This document shows, piece by piece, positions 9,132 through 19,007 of a DNA stretch of 64,000 bases; position 1 is the first letter of the stretch, and each line of letters opens with the position of its first letter. Made by a program: the position numbers and the translations under genes. The notes under the pieces are model-generated. The model saw only the letters and a list, made by a program, of their open reading frames with translations, ran no database searches and was not told the DNA's origin. The stretch is from the NCBI GenBank assembly GCA_014378485.1, contig JACMNO010000025.1:1-64000 (forward strand), in the 5' to 3' direction. The DNA comes from Bacteroidia bacterium. Its GTDB lineage: Bacteria; Bacteroidota; Bacteroidia; B-17B0; Aurantibacillaceae.

Positions 9132-10652
9132 CTAAAAACCAAGAGTCTCGGCCTTGATATACCTTAAAAAGTTAAGGGTGGTTTTTTTGTTATTATACAC
9201 ATAAAAAATTCCCCAGCTAACTCTTCTGATGTTTACATCCGTATACCTGGTTTGGCAAAGAGTATCTAAATTATTATACCTGGTATAAATCAAAAAGCTT
9301 GGATTAACGCTATTTATTTCCGCCTCGGTTATCCAACGCCTTCTTTCAAAATGAGGTTTAAATGTTTTTGGATAATTTTTATATAACACCTGTCCTGCAT
9401 AATTAATAATATTATCCCTCCATGTCCATCCAATTATTAGAATAGAATTGGTTTTGTACTTTAAACAAACCTCTTTAAAATCCTTGCTCATAGTCAAAGC
9501 ATCATCAAGCTTGAAAAGACTAACATCAAGAAAGTTTTCATCCTTACTATATTCTTTAAGCCTGTCATTAAATGTCATTGCTTTTAATGCATAAAATCCT
9601 AAAACCACCACAAATATGACATGTTTAAATCGTTGAAAAGAAAAATCAATTAAAACGATACAACAAACATAAAAAACCGGGATTGCAATAAACATTCTGC
9701 TTAGTGAAAAAAACGGCCACGGCCCTCCATGAGAAATTTTTTGAAAAAAGAAACATACAAAAATAATGCTTACAAATAATCCAAAAGCTACAAACCATTT
9801 TTTATTTGTTCTGAAAAAATAGATACCAATAAGTAAAAAAATAATTAATGTTCCTAAGGCGCTACCTTCTACAAAAGGACCGATATGTCCAAAATGATCA
9901 TTTAAATGCATGATAGCCTTTGTGAAATAATTTAATCCTATTTGGTTATCCATAGTATATACAATATATTCAGGATGCGACCTGTAAAATTGATTTAATA
10001 ATAACTCAAATGGAATAGCCAGCAGAACCCCTAAACCAATGGCTTTATAATATTTTATTTCTTTGATATTATTTAAAAAAAGGTAAAAAAGGAACGGTAC
10101 TGATACTAAAATGGAATTAGGATTAACCAACAAACCAATAATTGATAAAAGAGTATTGATACAAATGAATTTATAGTTTTTAGGATTTTTCAAATTAATT
10201 ATAAAGAACAGCGTAAAAAACGTTCCTGTAATAAAGCCTCGCGGTATTGAGGTCATTATATCATAACCAGTGGGCATGCATAATAATAAAGCTAAAACCA
10301 AGATAGCTTTATCTTCGTGTTTATGTTTAAACAGATAAAATGCGGCGAAAAGAAACGGAGTTAAAAATATCAGGTGGGTAGCAAGAGGTACGGCATAATA
10401 AATCGCCATTCCTGACCAAATAAACGGAACAGCCACCAAGGCTTCCATAAATGTGTTATAAGCTTGTCCGTAGTAACGGGGCTCGTGAAAGATGCCTTTT
10501 GCATAATCCGATGCGCCAAGCCACATAATTACTTGGTCATCATCAAGGCAATTAATATTCACCGTTAAAAAGATCAGTAAATGATTTCCTATTAAAACCA
10601 GCAAAAAAAAGTAAAAGATTACTCTTAAAGAAATATTTAGTTTAAATTTCAA
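9132..10652 (-). CDS. Polytopic membrane protein, GT-C glycosyltransferase-like
   Basis: This 506-residue protein has about ten membrane spans. The first luminal/periplasmic loop contains an acidic cluster (CLDDDQVIMW) followed by EPRYYGQAYNTF. That arrangement is seen in GT-C (dolichyl/undecaprenyl-phosphate-sugar dependent) glycosyltransferases, whose catalytic Asp lies in the first loop. A soluble C-terminal region follows from about residue 390. It overlaps rpiB by 4 bp on the same strand, so the two are probably co-transcribed and translationally coupled. The link to a sugar-phosphate isomerase may be only genomic. The acceptor and donor are unknown. The family call is from topology and motif only. 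Confidence 0.55.
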   Translation of the reverse strand: MKFKLNISLRVIFYFFLLVLIGNHLLIFLTVNINCLDDDQVIMWLGASDYAKGIFHEPRYYGQAYNTFMEALVAVPFIWSGMAIYYAVPLATHLIFLTPFLFAAFYLFKHKHEDKAILVLALLLCMPTGYDIMTSIPRGFITGTFFTLFFIINLKNPKNYKFICINTLLSIIGLLVNPNSILVSVPFLFYLFLNNIKEIKYYKAIGLGVLLAIPFELLLNQFYRSHPEYIVYTMDNQIGLNYFTKAIMHLNDHFGHIGPFVEGSALGTLIIFLLIGIYFFRTNKKWFVAFGLFVSIIFVCFFFQKISHGGPWPFFSLSRMFIAIPVFYVCCIVLIDFSFQRFKHVIFVVVLGFYALKAMTFNDRLKEYSKDENFLDVSLFKLDDALTMSKDFKEVCLKYKTNSILIIGWTWRDNIINYAGQVLYKNYPKTFKPHFERRRWITEAEINSVNPSFLIYTRYNNLDTLCQTRYTDVNIRRVSWGIFYVYNNKKTTLNFLRYIKAETLGF

Positions 10653-11080
10653 TAATCAATTTTATTAATCCGGTCAGTATGCCTGCCTCCTTCAAATTTT
10701 TCAGTTAAAAAAGCATCAACGCACTTTTTTGCTTCATCCACACTTATATATCTTGCCGGCAGGGTTAAGATATTAGCGTCATTATGCTGGCGCGCTAAAA
10801 CCGTTATTTCTGCATTCCAGCATAAAGCGGCCCTTATTCCTTTATGTTTATTGGCGCTCATATTAATACCGTTTCCGCTACCACAAATTAAAATACCAAA
10901 AGTTGCCTTTTTATTTACCACTTCAGTAGCTACTGCATGAGCAGCATCCGGATAATCGGCTCTGGCTATTGAAAAGCATCCTTTATCTATTACTTCAATA
11001 TTTTGCGATTTTAAATAAGATATTAGTATCTCTTTTAGTTCAAAGCCGGCGTGGTCGCTACCTATTGCAATATTGATCAT
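10649..11080 (-). CDS. rpiB: Ribose-5-phosphate isomerase B
   Basis: At 143 residues this is the normal size for the RpiB/LacA family. Family hallmarks are the N-terminal IAIGSDHAGFELKE, the central GILICGSGNGINMSANK, HNDANILTLPARYI, and the C-terminal FEGGRHTDRINKI. It interconverts ribose 5-phosphate and ribulose 5-phosphate in the non-oxidative pentose phosphate pathway, in the cytoplasm. It is the promoter-proximal gene of a two-gene unit with the downstream membrane protein. Confidence 0.95.
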   Translation of the reverse strand: MINIAIGSDHAGFELKEILISYLKSQNIEVIDKGCFSIARADYPDAAHAVATEVVNKKATFGILICGSGNGINMSANKHKGIRAALCWNAEITVLARQHNDANILTLPARYISVDEAKKCVDAFLTEKFEGGRHTDRINKIDY

Positions 11081-11559
11081 ATCAAAGTTTTGTTAATAGT
11101 TTGTAATCAACGTTAATTAACACTCATAACAACCGGGGCTGATTATAAGTGTTTTAAATACAGTGCTAATTAACAAAATTACTGTGTATAATTAAATTAT
11201 ACGTTAATAAGTATATGTAATTAAATAGCACATTGTTAATAGCAAATTTACTTAGCGTAATTTTTGCTCCCACAAAATTTACTTTCAATAATTAGTTAGT
11301 CCTTTGTACAGTTTTATAAACATCAATTTTTATGGATGGTAATAAATCTTATTAACTATTTTTTTAATAGTGCCTTTGTTCATTACTTAGCATCCTTCTA
11401 TAAACCAATTAATTATATAACATTTATTCGTTTAATATTTGTTAATAGACATTACTTTAGCATTAAAACAAGTAAACAAAAGCTTATTTTTACACAGTAC
11501 TAACACCCTATATACTATAACCATAATTTTAAAATTTTAAAAAATATTATATTATTATA
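11081..11559. other. AT-rich intergenic region between divergent rpiB and nadA
   Basis: These 479 bp contain no convincing ORF or RNA gene. The decamer TTGTTAATAG occurs three times in direct orientation (11090-11099, 11233-11242, 11439-11448), and a GTTAATTAAC palindrome lies around 11113-11122. It must contain the divergent promoters for both genes. I see no clear -7/-33 pair for nadA. Confidence 0.4.
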
Positions 11560-12537
11560 ATGAATTTAGAAAAAGGTTTCCTCGAAAAAAAAATTGATCC
11601 TTCGCTTGATTTGTTCAAAGAGATTTTGCACCTTAAGAAAACAAAGAACGCCATCATCCTCGCTCACTACTATCAAAACGCTGATATTCAGGATATTGCA
11701 GACTATATTGGAGACAGTTTAGGCCTCGCTCAACAAGCCGAAAAAACCAAAGCTGACATCATTTTATTTGCCGGTGTTCATTTTATGGCTGAAACCGCTA
11801 AAATACTTAATCCAAAAACAAAAGTATTAATTCCTGATTTAAAAGCGGGATGTTCTTTAGCTGATTCTTGTCCTCCAAATGAATTTGCCGCGTTTAAAGC
11901 CTCTCACCCTAATCATGTGGTTTTAACATATATAAACTGTACAGCAGACATTAAAGTGCTCTCAGATGTCATTGTAACGTCTACAAATGCAGTTCAGATA
12001 GTGGAATCGTTCCCTAAGGATCAAAAAATTATTTTCGCTCCCGATAAAAATTTAGGGGCGTATATTAATAAAATTACCGGCCGTAATATGGTTTTATGGA
12101 ATGGTAGCTGCATGGTGCATGAAATTTTTAGTTTAGAAAAACTGATCAAATTAAAAGCGCAATATCCAAAAGCATTGATATTAGCTCATCCGGAGTGTGA
12201 AGCTCCTATTCTTGAATATGCTGATTTTATAGGAAGTACAACAGCTATTTTAAATTACAGTAAAACATCAGATTCAAAAGAGTTCAACGTCTTAACCGAG
12301 TCAGGCATTATTCATCAAAAGCAAAAAGCGAGTCCGAATAAAACATTTATTCCTGCACCGCCTAATAATAGTTGTGCCTGTAATGATTGCCCGTATATGA
12401 AATTGAATACTCTTGAAAAAATATACATTGCTTTAAAATATGAACAACCGGAATTATTAATGAGCGATGAACTTATAGAAAAAGCAAGAAAACCTATAGT
12501 AAAAATGCTTGAACTTTCTGCAAAATTTGGATTATAA
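11560..12537 (+). CDS. nadA: Quinolinate synthase A
   Basis: This 325-residue NadA condenses iminoaspartate with dihydroxyacetone phosphate to quinolinate, the first committed NAD precursor. Visible family motifs are [36 protein letters not shown], the GCSLADSC loop, [15 protein letters not shown] and the C-terminal [16 protein letters not shown]. The three conserved [4Fe-4S] ligands fall in GCSL, LAHPEC and CNDC. The start is preceded by long AT-rich sequence with no obvious ribosome-binding site, which is usual in this phylum. nadB and nadC are not in the window. Confidence 0.96.
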   Translation: MNLEKGFLEKKIDPSLDLFKEILHLKKTKNAIILAHYYQNADIQDIADYIGDSLGLAQQAEKTKADIILFAGVHFMAETAKILNPKTKVLIPDLKAGCSLADSCPPNEFAAFKASHPNHVVLTYINCTADIKVLSDVIVTSTNAVQIVESFPKDQKIIFAPDKNLGAYINKITGRNMVLWNGSCMVHEIFSLEKLIKLKAQYPKALILAHPECEAPILEYADFIGSTTAILNYSKTSDSKEFNVLTESGIIHQKQKASPNKTFIPAPPNNSCACNDCPYMKLNTLEKIYIALKYEQPELLMSDELIEKARKPIVKMLELSAKFGL

Positions 12538-12590
12538 ACAAAATTTTAATTTTTAAATTATAAACTATAAATTAGAAGATTAATACCCTC

Positions 12591-14303
12591 ATGTCATTGA
12601 ATTTAATACCAAAATACTTATATATTTTATTAATACTTTTTGTTGCTAAACAATCTTTATTCAGTCAGGTTACCAATCCAAACGGATATAATATTTTTTA
12701 TTATGAAAACGGATCTAAATCATCAGAAGGATCAATGCGGAATGGTAAAGCAGACGGATACTGGAAAAATTATTATAAAAACGGAAAATTAAAAATCGAA
12801 GGAAACCGTAAAAATTTTCAATTAGATAGTGCCTGGAAGTTTTATTCTGAAAAAGGAAGAATTACCAAACTCGTTAATTATTTAGAAGGGAAAAAGAATG
12901 GATACACTTTAAATTATGATACCAGTCAAAGGGTAACTCTTAAGGAAGCATTTGTAAATGATATTAAACAAGGAAATTCATTTGCTTATTATCCCTCAGG
13001 TAAAACAAAATTATTAACACCTTACATTAAAGGAAAACCTGATGGCTTGGCTTATGAATATTCTGAAGATTCAGTAATTATTTCAATTATGAAATACCAG
13101 GGAGGTATTTTAGCTTCTGTTGACCGTTTAAACCGTAAAGATGAGACCGGTAAAAAGCAAGGCGTATGGAAAGAGTTTTATGAAGATGGTAAATTAAAAG
13201 AAGAAAAAAAATATAAAGATGATTTAATAGATGGTTATGTGAAAGCTTATGATAAAAAAGGAAATTTATCAAACACAGAAAAATTTAATAATGGAAAGCA
13301 GATTAAAAATGCTCCTGAATTAGCTAAGCTAGATGTGTATAAAGACTTTTATGAAGATGGCACCATGAAATATGAAGGTGGCTATATTAACGGAATGCCT
13401 GTAGGAACTCATTATCATTACCGTCAAAAATATATTTGTGATTCGTTACCTGTAGCTCGGGATGATACCAGTGATGTAATGATAAAAAAATATGTTTGCA
13501 GAAACAGAGCTGTTCCTGATTCAGCCATCACATTTTTAGAAGGAATTAAAATGGAATATGGTGCGGTAGATTCGTTGCGAAATAAAATTGGGATTTGGAC
13601 AGAGTATCATAATTCAGGTGAATTCAGGGCAAAAGGATTATATGGAAACGGGAAACGTGTTGGAGATTGGATTTTTTATTATCCTAATAAACAAATTGAA
13701 CAACGCGGTAAATATGATAAAAAAGGTCGTGCACAAGGTGAGTGGAAATGGTTTTATGAAAACGGCGCTTTAATGCGTGAAGAATTGTATGTGGATAATT
13801 TGCGCGATGGTATCATGACTGAATTTACCGAAGACGGAAAGGTAATTACTAAAGGAGAATACATTGAAGATATGCAGGAAGGTTTATGGGTTTATGAAGC
13901 ACCTGAGTATAAAGAAATTGGAAAGTACGTTAATGATAAGCCTGACAGTTTATGGAAACGTTTTTACATGCCAAAGGAAAAATTAAGATTTGAAGGTAAA
14001 TTTTTAAACGGAGATGAAGATGGGCAGCATACATGGTATTATGAAAACGGGCGTAAAATGGTACAAGGAAGTTTTACAGGAGGTGTAAAACAAAATGACT
14101 GGAAATTTTACGATGAAGCAGGATTTAATTACCTGACTATATTTTATGAAAATGATATTGAAGTTAAATTCCAGGGAGTAAAAGTAACGCCTACTTATGA
14201 AGAAAGTTTAAGAGATTATTCTTCCATCTATAATAAGAAACCGGATAAAACCATCTTATTAGACAAAGATAAAAAGAAAGATGAAAAGCAAAGCGAAGAA
14301 TAA
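12591..14303 (+). CDS. Secreted MORN/YwqK-type repeat protein
   Basis: This 570-residue protein has an N-terminal hydrophobic signal (YLYILLILFVAKQSLFSQ) and then repeats of the form (Y/F)YENGKxxxEGxYxxGKxxGxWKxY, the YwqK/MORN-like toxin-antitoxin-type repeat. At least fifteen can be picked out along most of the length. The C-terminus is Lys/Asp-rich (DKTILLDKDKKKDEKQ). No T9SS sorting tail is visible. The last 23 bp overlap the start of the eight-PAS kinase, suggesting translational coupling. In Bacteroidota such proteins are common and largely uncharacterised. A role as a periplasmic or surface partner of the kinase is my inference. Confidence 0.8.
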   Translation: MSLNLIPKYLYILLILFVAKQSLFSQVTNPNGYNIFYYENGSKSSEGSMRNGKADGYWKNYYKNGKLKIEGNRKNFQLDSAWKFYSEKGRITKLVNYLEGKKNGYTLNYDTSQRVTLKEAFVNDIKQGNSFAYYPSGKTKLLTPYIKGKPDGLAYEYSEDSVIISIMKYQGGILASVDRLNRKDETGKKQGVWKEFYEDGKLKEEKKYKDDLIDGYVKAYDKKGNLSNTEKFNNGKQIKNAPELAKLDVYKDFYEDGTMKYEGGYINGMPVGTHYHYRQKYICDSLPVARDDTSDVMIKKYVCRNRAVPDSAITFLEGIKMEYGAVDSLRNKIGIWTEYHNSGEFRAKGLYGNGKRVGDWIFYYPNKQIEQRGKYDKKGRAQGEWKWFYENGALMREELYVDNLRDGIMTEFTEDGKVITKGEYIEDMQEGLWVYEAPEYKEIGKYVNDKPDSLWKRFYMPKEKLRFEGKFLNGDEDGQHTWYYENGRKMVQGSFTGGVKQNDWKFYDEAGFNYLTIFYENDIEVKFQGVKVTPTYEESLRDYSSIYNKKPDKTILLDKDKKKDEKQSEE

Positions 14304-17300
14304 AATACTTTCCGCTAAGCCAGTCATGGGTCCAAAAATTGGTCCTGAAGACGATGCTGTTTTAATAAAAGTATTAGAGTCATTTCCTGTTGGATTGGTA
14401 GTTTTTACTTTAAAAAACATTTTATTTTTAAATACTGAGGCAATAAAAATATTTAAGCCATCTAAACAATTACAAAAATCTATCACAAACCATTCAGTAT
14501 TTGAATTTTTATTGCCTGAATACCATAAGAGAATAAAAGAAAACGTTAAACGAATAATTAAAGGCGAAAAGTTTGTTGCCTTTGAATTGAAGATCAAAAA
14601 TGCAAAAAATGAGATCGTTGATCTGGAAGTAAAATCAAGTGCTATTGCTTTTAATGGTCTTCAGGCAATTCAAACAATTTTTACTGACATCTCAAAACAG
14701 GTTAAATACAGGGAAGAATTATCGGCAGCGAAACAAAATCTTGAATTAATAACTGAGAATGCAAACGATCTGATCTATTTCTACACCTACCATCCCCAGC
14801 CAAAATATATTTATATCAGCCCTTCTATCCGAAAAATATTAGGCTATTCTCCAGAAGATTTTTATAAAAACGGGAATATTGGAAACTCGATCGTAACTGA
14901 TATAAAAGCATATACAACTTTTGATACCAGTATTAGTAAGAGGCAAAAAAATAACACTTTAAAACACACAAGTGCTATATTTCAGTATAAAACAAAATCA
15001 GGAAAGTTAATTTGGTTAGAAGACAGTTATTCCCCTATTTATGATGATGAAGGAAAAATAAAATTTATTCTTGTTATCAGCCGCGATATAACAAAAGAAA
15101 AAATTGCGCAAATTGAATTAGAACAAAAATGGAATAATTATAAGAACCTTTTAGATACATCCCCTATTGGTATTTTTATTCATGAAAGTATTTGTATTTA
15201 CAGTAATAAAACGGCCGCTAATATTCTTGAGGAAAAAAACCCTAAAAAACTTATAGGTAAAAACCTTATTGATTTTCTTGTCCCCGAGCAAAGACAAAGA
15301 GCTATTGATAGAATGCAACGGGCCATAAAAGGTGAAGAATTGATGGATTTATCTTATCAGATCAAAACTGTAAAAGGAAAGATTATTGATATTGAACTGA
15401 AGACCGTTCCCTTCGTGTATAATGGGAAACCCTGTGTTCAAACTACTATTACTAATATTTCAGCCGAAAAAGCATTATCCAAAGAAAAGCTTAGGGCGGA
15501 GATAGCCGAAGAAGCAAATAAAAGCCTGACCAAAGAAATAAACTTCCGTCAAAAAATTCAACATGAATTAATGACGCAAACCGTTAAGTATGAAGCAATG
15601 TTTAACAGCACCTCTCTCTTAATTTGGACAATTGACAAAGAATTAAGAATCACATCATTCAATCAGAATTATTGTGATTATATAAAATCCAACTATAATC
15701 ACAGTCTTAAAATTGGTCAGAACATTTCAGAAATAAAATCCAAACCACAGTCAATTGTCAAATTGGATATATGGATTAAAAAGTATAAGGATTTTTTCAA
15801 AAATAAGAAGGATAATAAAGCTGAATTTTTTGAGATCAAGAACACGAATATAAAAGGGGAAACCTATTACCGCGAAATTTATTTACATCCTATCAGAAGC
15901 GCCGATGGAAAAACTTTAGAAATTGCTGTGATAGGACAGGATATTACTGAAAGAAGGCTTTCAGAACAAAAAATCCTTGAACAATCTGCAAAACTTCAGG
16001 CTATTTTTGAAAGTGGTAAACAGTTAATCTGGACCGTTGATAAAAATTATTTTTTTACATCATTTAATCAGAATTTTTCTGACGCGATGTATAATATTTA
16101 TAAAGTAAGGCCAACGCTGGAGCTTAAAATCTATAAACCGCACAAAACAAAAAAAGGCATCGAATACCATAACTGGTGGCTGAAAAAGTACACTGAGGTA
16201 TTTGAAACAGGAAACGGCATTGAGTTTACAACAGAGCAATTAGATTCAAAACAAACAAAAATTTTTCGACAGATCTTTTTGCACCCAATCGTAAGAAACG
16301 GTATTGTAAAAGAAGTTTCCTGCATATCAAATGATGTGACCGAACTCAAATATCTTCAGGGAGAATCCATTAATCAAGCCGCGAAATTAACTTCGATTTT
16401 CGAAAGTTCTTCCCATTTGATTTGGACAGTAGATAAAGATTTTAAAGCAACCTCTTTTAATAAGAATTTTAGCAAATCCTTTGAGTTATATAATGGCTTT
16501 GAGCCTCAATTAAACATTCAGTTGCACACACTGCTTTCAAAGAGAAGGCAAGCGGACTATAAATCTTACTGGTACTCTATTTATAAAAAAGTGTTTCTTG
16601 GTAATTCTTTAAAGTTGGAAAGGAAGCAGGTTGAACCAAACGGCGCATTAAATTATAAGGAAATTTATTTAAACCCGGTAAGAAATGCTGATAACGAAAT
16701 TATTGAAATTGCCTGCCTTGCTCATGATATAACCGAAAATAAAAAGTTTGAGCTACGTATCATTGATCAATCCGCAAAATTAAAGGCAATATTTGAGAGT
16801 GGAGACCACTTAATCTGGACCGTTAATAAAAAGTTTGAACTAACTTCTTATAATAGAAATTATTTTAATCTTATTAAAAATAATCTTTCTAAAAAGAACT
16901 TAGATGAGGGTAAGGTTATTTCTGTTTTTGATACGATTCAGGATAAAAGCAAAAAATTGTTCTGGACCAATATGTATAATCTGGTATTAAAAGGAAAGCC
17001 GCACGTTTTTGTTCATAAAAGCATTATCAACAACGATGAAGTTTATCGCGAAATTTATTTATACCCCATTTTTTTACATAACGAAGTGGTAGAGGTTTCT
17101 GTTATTGCTCAAAACATTACCGATCGAATTGAATCTCAAAATAAAATACTTGAACAGTCTGCTAAACTCAAGGCTATTTTTGAAAGCGGTGATCAATTAA
17201 TGTGGACTATTACTAAGGACTTTAAGTTAACTTCCTTCAATCAAAATTATGCAAATGCCATATATGATTTATATGGATATAGTCCTGAGGTTGGAAAAAC

Positions 17301-18144
17301 TATGAGAAGTCAAAAGTCTGCTGAATTTCATATGATCTGGGATGAAAAATATGAAATGGCTTTTCAAGGAAAACAAGCAGAGTTTGTTTCGGAACGAACA
17401 AAATCAAATGGAGAAAAAATTATACGACAAATTATTTTATATCCAATTAAAGATGATAAAAATAATGTGTTAGAAATATCAGGTATTGGTTTTGATATAA
17501 CTGAGAATAAAAAGAATGAAGAAAAAATTACTCAATCTTTAAAAGAAAAAGATATTTTATTAAAAGAGGTACACCACCGTGTAAAAAACAATATGCAGGT
17601 AATCTCCAGTATATTAAATCTCCAGTCGTCTTATGTAAAGGATACTTATGCTTTAAATCTTTTAAAAGAATGTCAGAACAGAATTAAATCAATGGCTTTT
17701 ATCCATGAGAGTCTTTATCAAACTAAAAACTTTGAATCGGTTAATTTTGCGGAATATGTTACAACTTTAGCAAAGAACCTGGTTCACACGTATTCGATCA
17801 ATACGAAAAAAATAAAATTAATTTTAACTCTCGATAAATTGTTCCTTAACCTTGATGTATCAATACCTTGTGGATTAATTATTAATGAAATTATATCAAA
17901 TTCATTAAAATATGCATTTCCTGATAATAGAGATGGAATAATCTTTGTAACTTTGAGAGTTATTAAAAATAGGGTCAGTATTCAAGTAGGAGATAATGGT
18001 GTGGGAATACCCGAAAGTGTTGATATAAAAAACACGCAAACATTAGGCTTGCAGCTTGTGGATACGCTGGTTGAGCAGATAAATGGTACTCTAGATTTAA
18101 AGATAAAAAACGGCACCACTTTTATTATAGAATTTAAAATTTAA
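14281..18144 (+). CDS. Multi-PAS sensor histidine kinase (HisKA_2 type, eight PAS domains)
   Basis: The 1287-residue protein shows no signal peptide or membrane span and is probably cytoplasmic. Eight PAS-like domains can be read: about 25-140, 155-275, 285-400, then five closely related ones starting near 437, 574, 704, 836 and 965. The five share a signature like AIFESGxxLIWTVxKxFxLTSFNxNY. The transmitter has EVHHRVKNNMQ with His1098/His1099, characteristic of HisKA_2 kinases. It is followed by an N-box (GLIINEIISNSLKYAFPD) and a G-box (DNGVGIPES) with GLQLVDTLVEQINGT. It overlaps the upstream MORN gene by 23 bp and is three bases from a LytTR regulator, the likely partner. The ligands are unknown. 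Confidence 0.92.
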   Translation: MKSKAKNKILSAKPVMGPKIGPEDDAVLIKVLESFPVGLVVFTLKNILFLNTEAIKIFKPSKQLQKSITNHSVFEFLLPEYHKRIKENVKRIIKGEKFVAFELKIKNAKNEIVDLEVKSSAIAFNGLQAIQTIFTDISKQVKYREELSAAKQNLELITENANDLIYFYTYHPQPKYIYISPSIRKILGYSPEDFYKNGNIGNSIVTDIKAYTTFDTSISKRQKNNTLKHTSAIFQYKTKSGKLIWLEDSYSPIYDDEGKIKFILVISRDITKEKIAQIELEQKWNNYKNLLDTSPIGIFIHESICIYSNKTAANILEEKNPKKLIGKNLIDFLVPEQRQRAIDRMQRAIKGEELMDLSYQIKTVKGKIIDIELKTVPFVYNGKPCVQTTITNISAEKALSKEKLRAEIAEEANKSLTKEINFRQKIQHELMTQTVKYEAMFNSTSLLIWTIDKELRITSFNQNYCDYIKSNYNHSLKIGQNISEIKSKPQSIVKLDIWIKKYKDFFKNKKDNKAEFFEIKNTNIKGETYYREIYLHPIRSADGKTLEIAVIGQDITERRLSEQKILEQSAKLQAIFESGKQLIWTVDKNYFFTSFNQNFSDAMYNIYKVRPTLELKIYKPHKTKKGIEYHNWWLKKYTEVFETGNGIEFTTEQLDSKQTKIFRQIFLHPIVRNGIVKEVSCISNDVTELKYLQGESINQAAKLTSIFESSSHLIWTVDKDFKATSFNKNFSKSFELYNGFEPQLNIQLHTLLSKRRQADYKSYWYSIYKKVFLGNSLKLERKQVEPNGALNYKEIYLNPVRNADNEIIEIACLAHDITENKKFELRIIDQSAKLKAIFESGDHLIWTVNKKFELTSYNRNYFNLIKNNLSKKNLDEGKVISVFDTIQDKSKKLFWTNMYNLVLKGKPHVFVHKSIINNDEVYREIYLYPIFLHNEVVEVSVIAQNITDRIESQNKILEQSAKLKAIFESGDQLMWTITKDFKLTSFNQNYANAIYDLYGYSPEVGKTMRSQKSAEFHMIWDEKYEMAFQGKQAEFVSERTKSNGEKIIRQIILYPIKDDKNNVLEISGIGFDITENKKNEEKITQSLKEKDILLKEVHHRVKNNMQVISSILNLQSSYVKDTYALNLLKECQNRIKSMAFIHESLYQTKNFESVNFAEYVTTLAKNLVHTYSINTKKIKLILTLDKLFLNLDVSIPCGLIINEIISNSLKYAFPDNRDGIIFVTLRVIKNRVSIQVGDNGVGIPESVDIKNTQTLGLQLVDTLVEQINGTLDLKIKNGTTFIIEFKI
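15590..17520 (+). repeat. Five tandem PAS modules of about 130 codons
   Basis: Five consecutive modules begin near nt 15590, 15999, 16392, 16786 and 17172, a spacing of 129-137 codons. They share LIWT(V/I)xK near the start, TSFNxNY after it, a REIxLxPI stretch late and a DIT(E/D) end. This points to internal duplication of a single PAS-PAC unit, distinct from the three more diverged PAS domains upstream. Confidence 0.8.
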
Positions 18145-18147
18145 CTT

Positions 18148-18912
18148 ATGGAGAACAATAACATTAACGTTTACATTGTAGAGGACGAGAGTATCGTTGC
18201 GAAGGATATACAAAACAGCCTAAAAAAACTAGGTTATAATGTATTAGGTATTAGTAATAACGGCACCGATGCAATCAAAAACATCGTTGACTTGGAACCA
18301 AATATTGTATTAATGGATATTATGATCAAAGGCAATATGACTGGTATTGAAGTTGCCGAAACGATCAAAAAGGACTATAATATCCCGGTAATATTTTTAA
18401 CCGCTTATGCCGATGAAAGCACATTAGCAAAAGCAAAAATTACTGAGCCGTACGGTTATATTTTAAAGCCTTTCAAAGAAATTGATTTACATTCAACCAT
18501 TGAAATGGCTTTATACAAGCACAAAAAAGACACAGAGATTCAAAAAGAGCGTGACTTTTTATATTCATTAGTTGAAAACAAAGACGAAGCCGCTAAAGAT
18601 ATTCTATTTGTAAAATCAAATAGCCGTCTGGTTAAAGTAAACTTAAAAGATATTTACTACGTAGAAGCGTTAAAAGATTATGTGGTTTTAAATACTCAGT
18701 ATACCCGTTATACGATCCACTCAACTATGAAGGATATTGAAAAGAAACTGGACAACGGAGATTTTATCCGCGTACACCGTTCTTTCATCGCGCGCATTGA
18801 CAAGATACAAACAATTGAGAATCAAACAGTTGTATTAGAAGAGAACAAAAAAGTAATTCCTATCGGTGGTTCTTACCGAGACGAGTTATTAGCCAAATTA
18901 AACATGATCTAA
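18148..18912 (+). CDS. LytTR-family response regulator
   Basis: This 254-residue protein has a receiver domain at about 6-125. The acidic pair is Glu12/Asp13, the phospho-acceptor is Asp57 (NIVLMDIMIKG), the Thr lies in IFLTAYADE and the Lys in GYILKPF. After a linker comes a LytTR DNA-binding domain at about 150-254, marked by YYVEALKDYVVL, the STMKDIEKKL helix and FIRVHRSFIARIDKIQ. It starts three bases after the eight-PAS kinase, so it is the likely output of that kinase. LytTR proteins bind imperfect direct repeats; I did not identify a target site here. Confidence 0.93.
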   Translation: MENNNINVYIVEDESIVAKDIQNSLKKLGYNVLGISNNGTDAIKNIVDLEPNIVLMDIMIKGNMTGIEVAETIKKDYNIPVIFLTAYADESTLAKAKITEPYGYILKPFKEIDLHSTIEMALYKHKKDTEIQKERDFLYSLVENKDEAAKDILFVKSNSRLVKVNLKDIYYVEALKDYVVLNTQYTRYTIHSTMKDIEKKLDNGDFIRVHRSFIARIDKIQTIENQTVVLEENKKVIPIGGSYRDELLAKLNMI

Positions 18913-18967
18913 TTATAGTATTTAAGAAGTTAGATAAAAGATAAAAGATTGTATGACAGTTCCTAAA

Positions 18968-18995
18968 TCTTTAATCTTACTTCTTTAATCTTACT
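18968..18995. repeat. 14-bp tandem duplication before mnmG
   Basis: TCTTTAATCTTACT occurs twice head to tail, followed by a partial third copy, ending 12 bp before the mnmG TTG start. It may place a pyrimidine-rich tract in the 5' leader; function unknown. Confidence 0.6.
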
Positions 18996-19007
18996 TCTTT
19001 TTCTAAA

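Noticed and set aside
8855-9157. 100-residue plus-strand reading frame
   Set aside because: Its first third is translation of the REP-like element and its end overlaps the 9132-10652 gene on the other strand; no family features.
11069-11086. TTGAT-N3-ATCAA at the rpiB start as a second FNR-type site
   Set aside because: Spacer is 3 instead of 4 and it covers the start codon, so it is probably chance.
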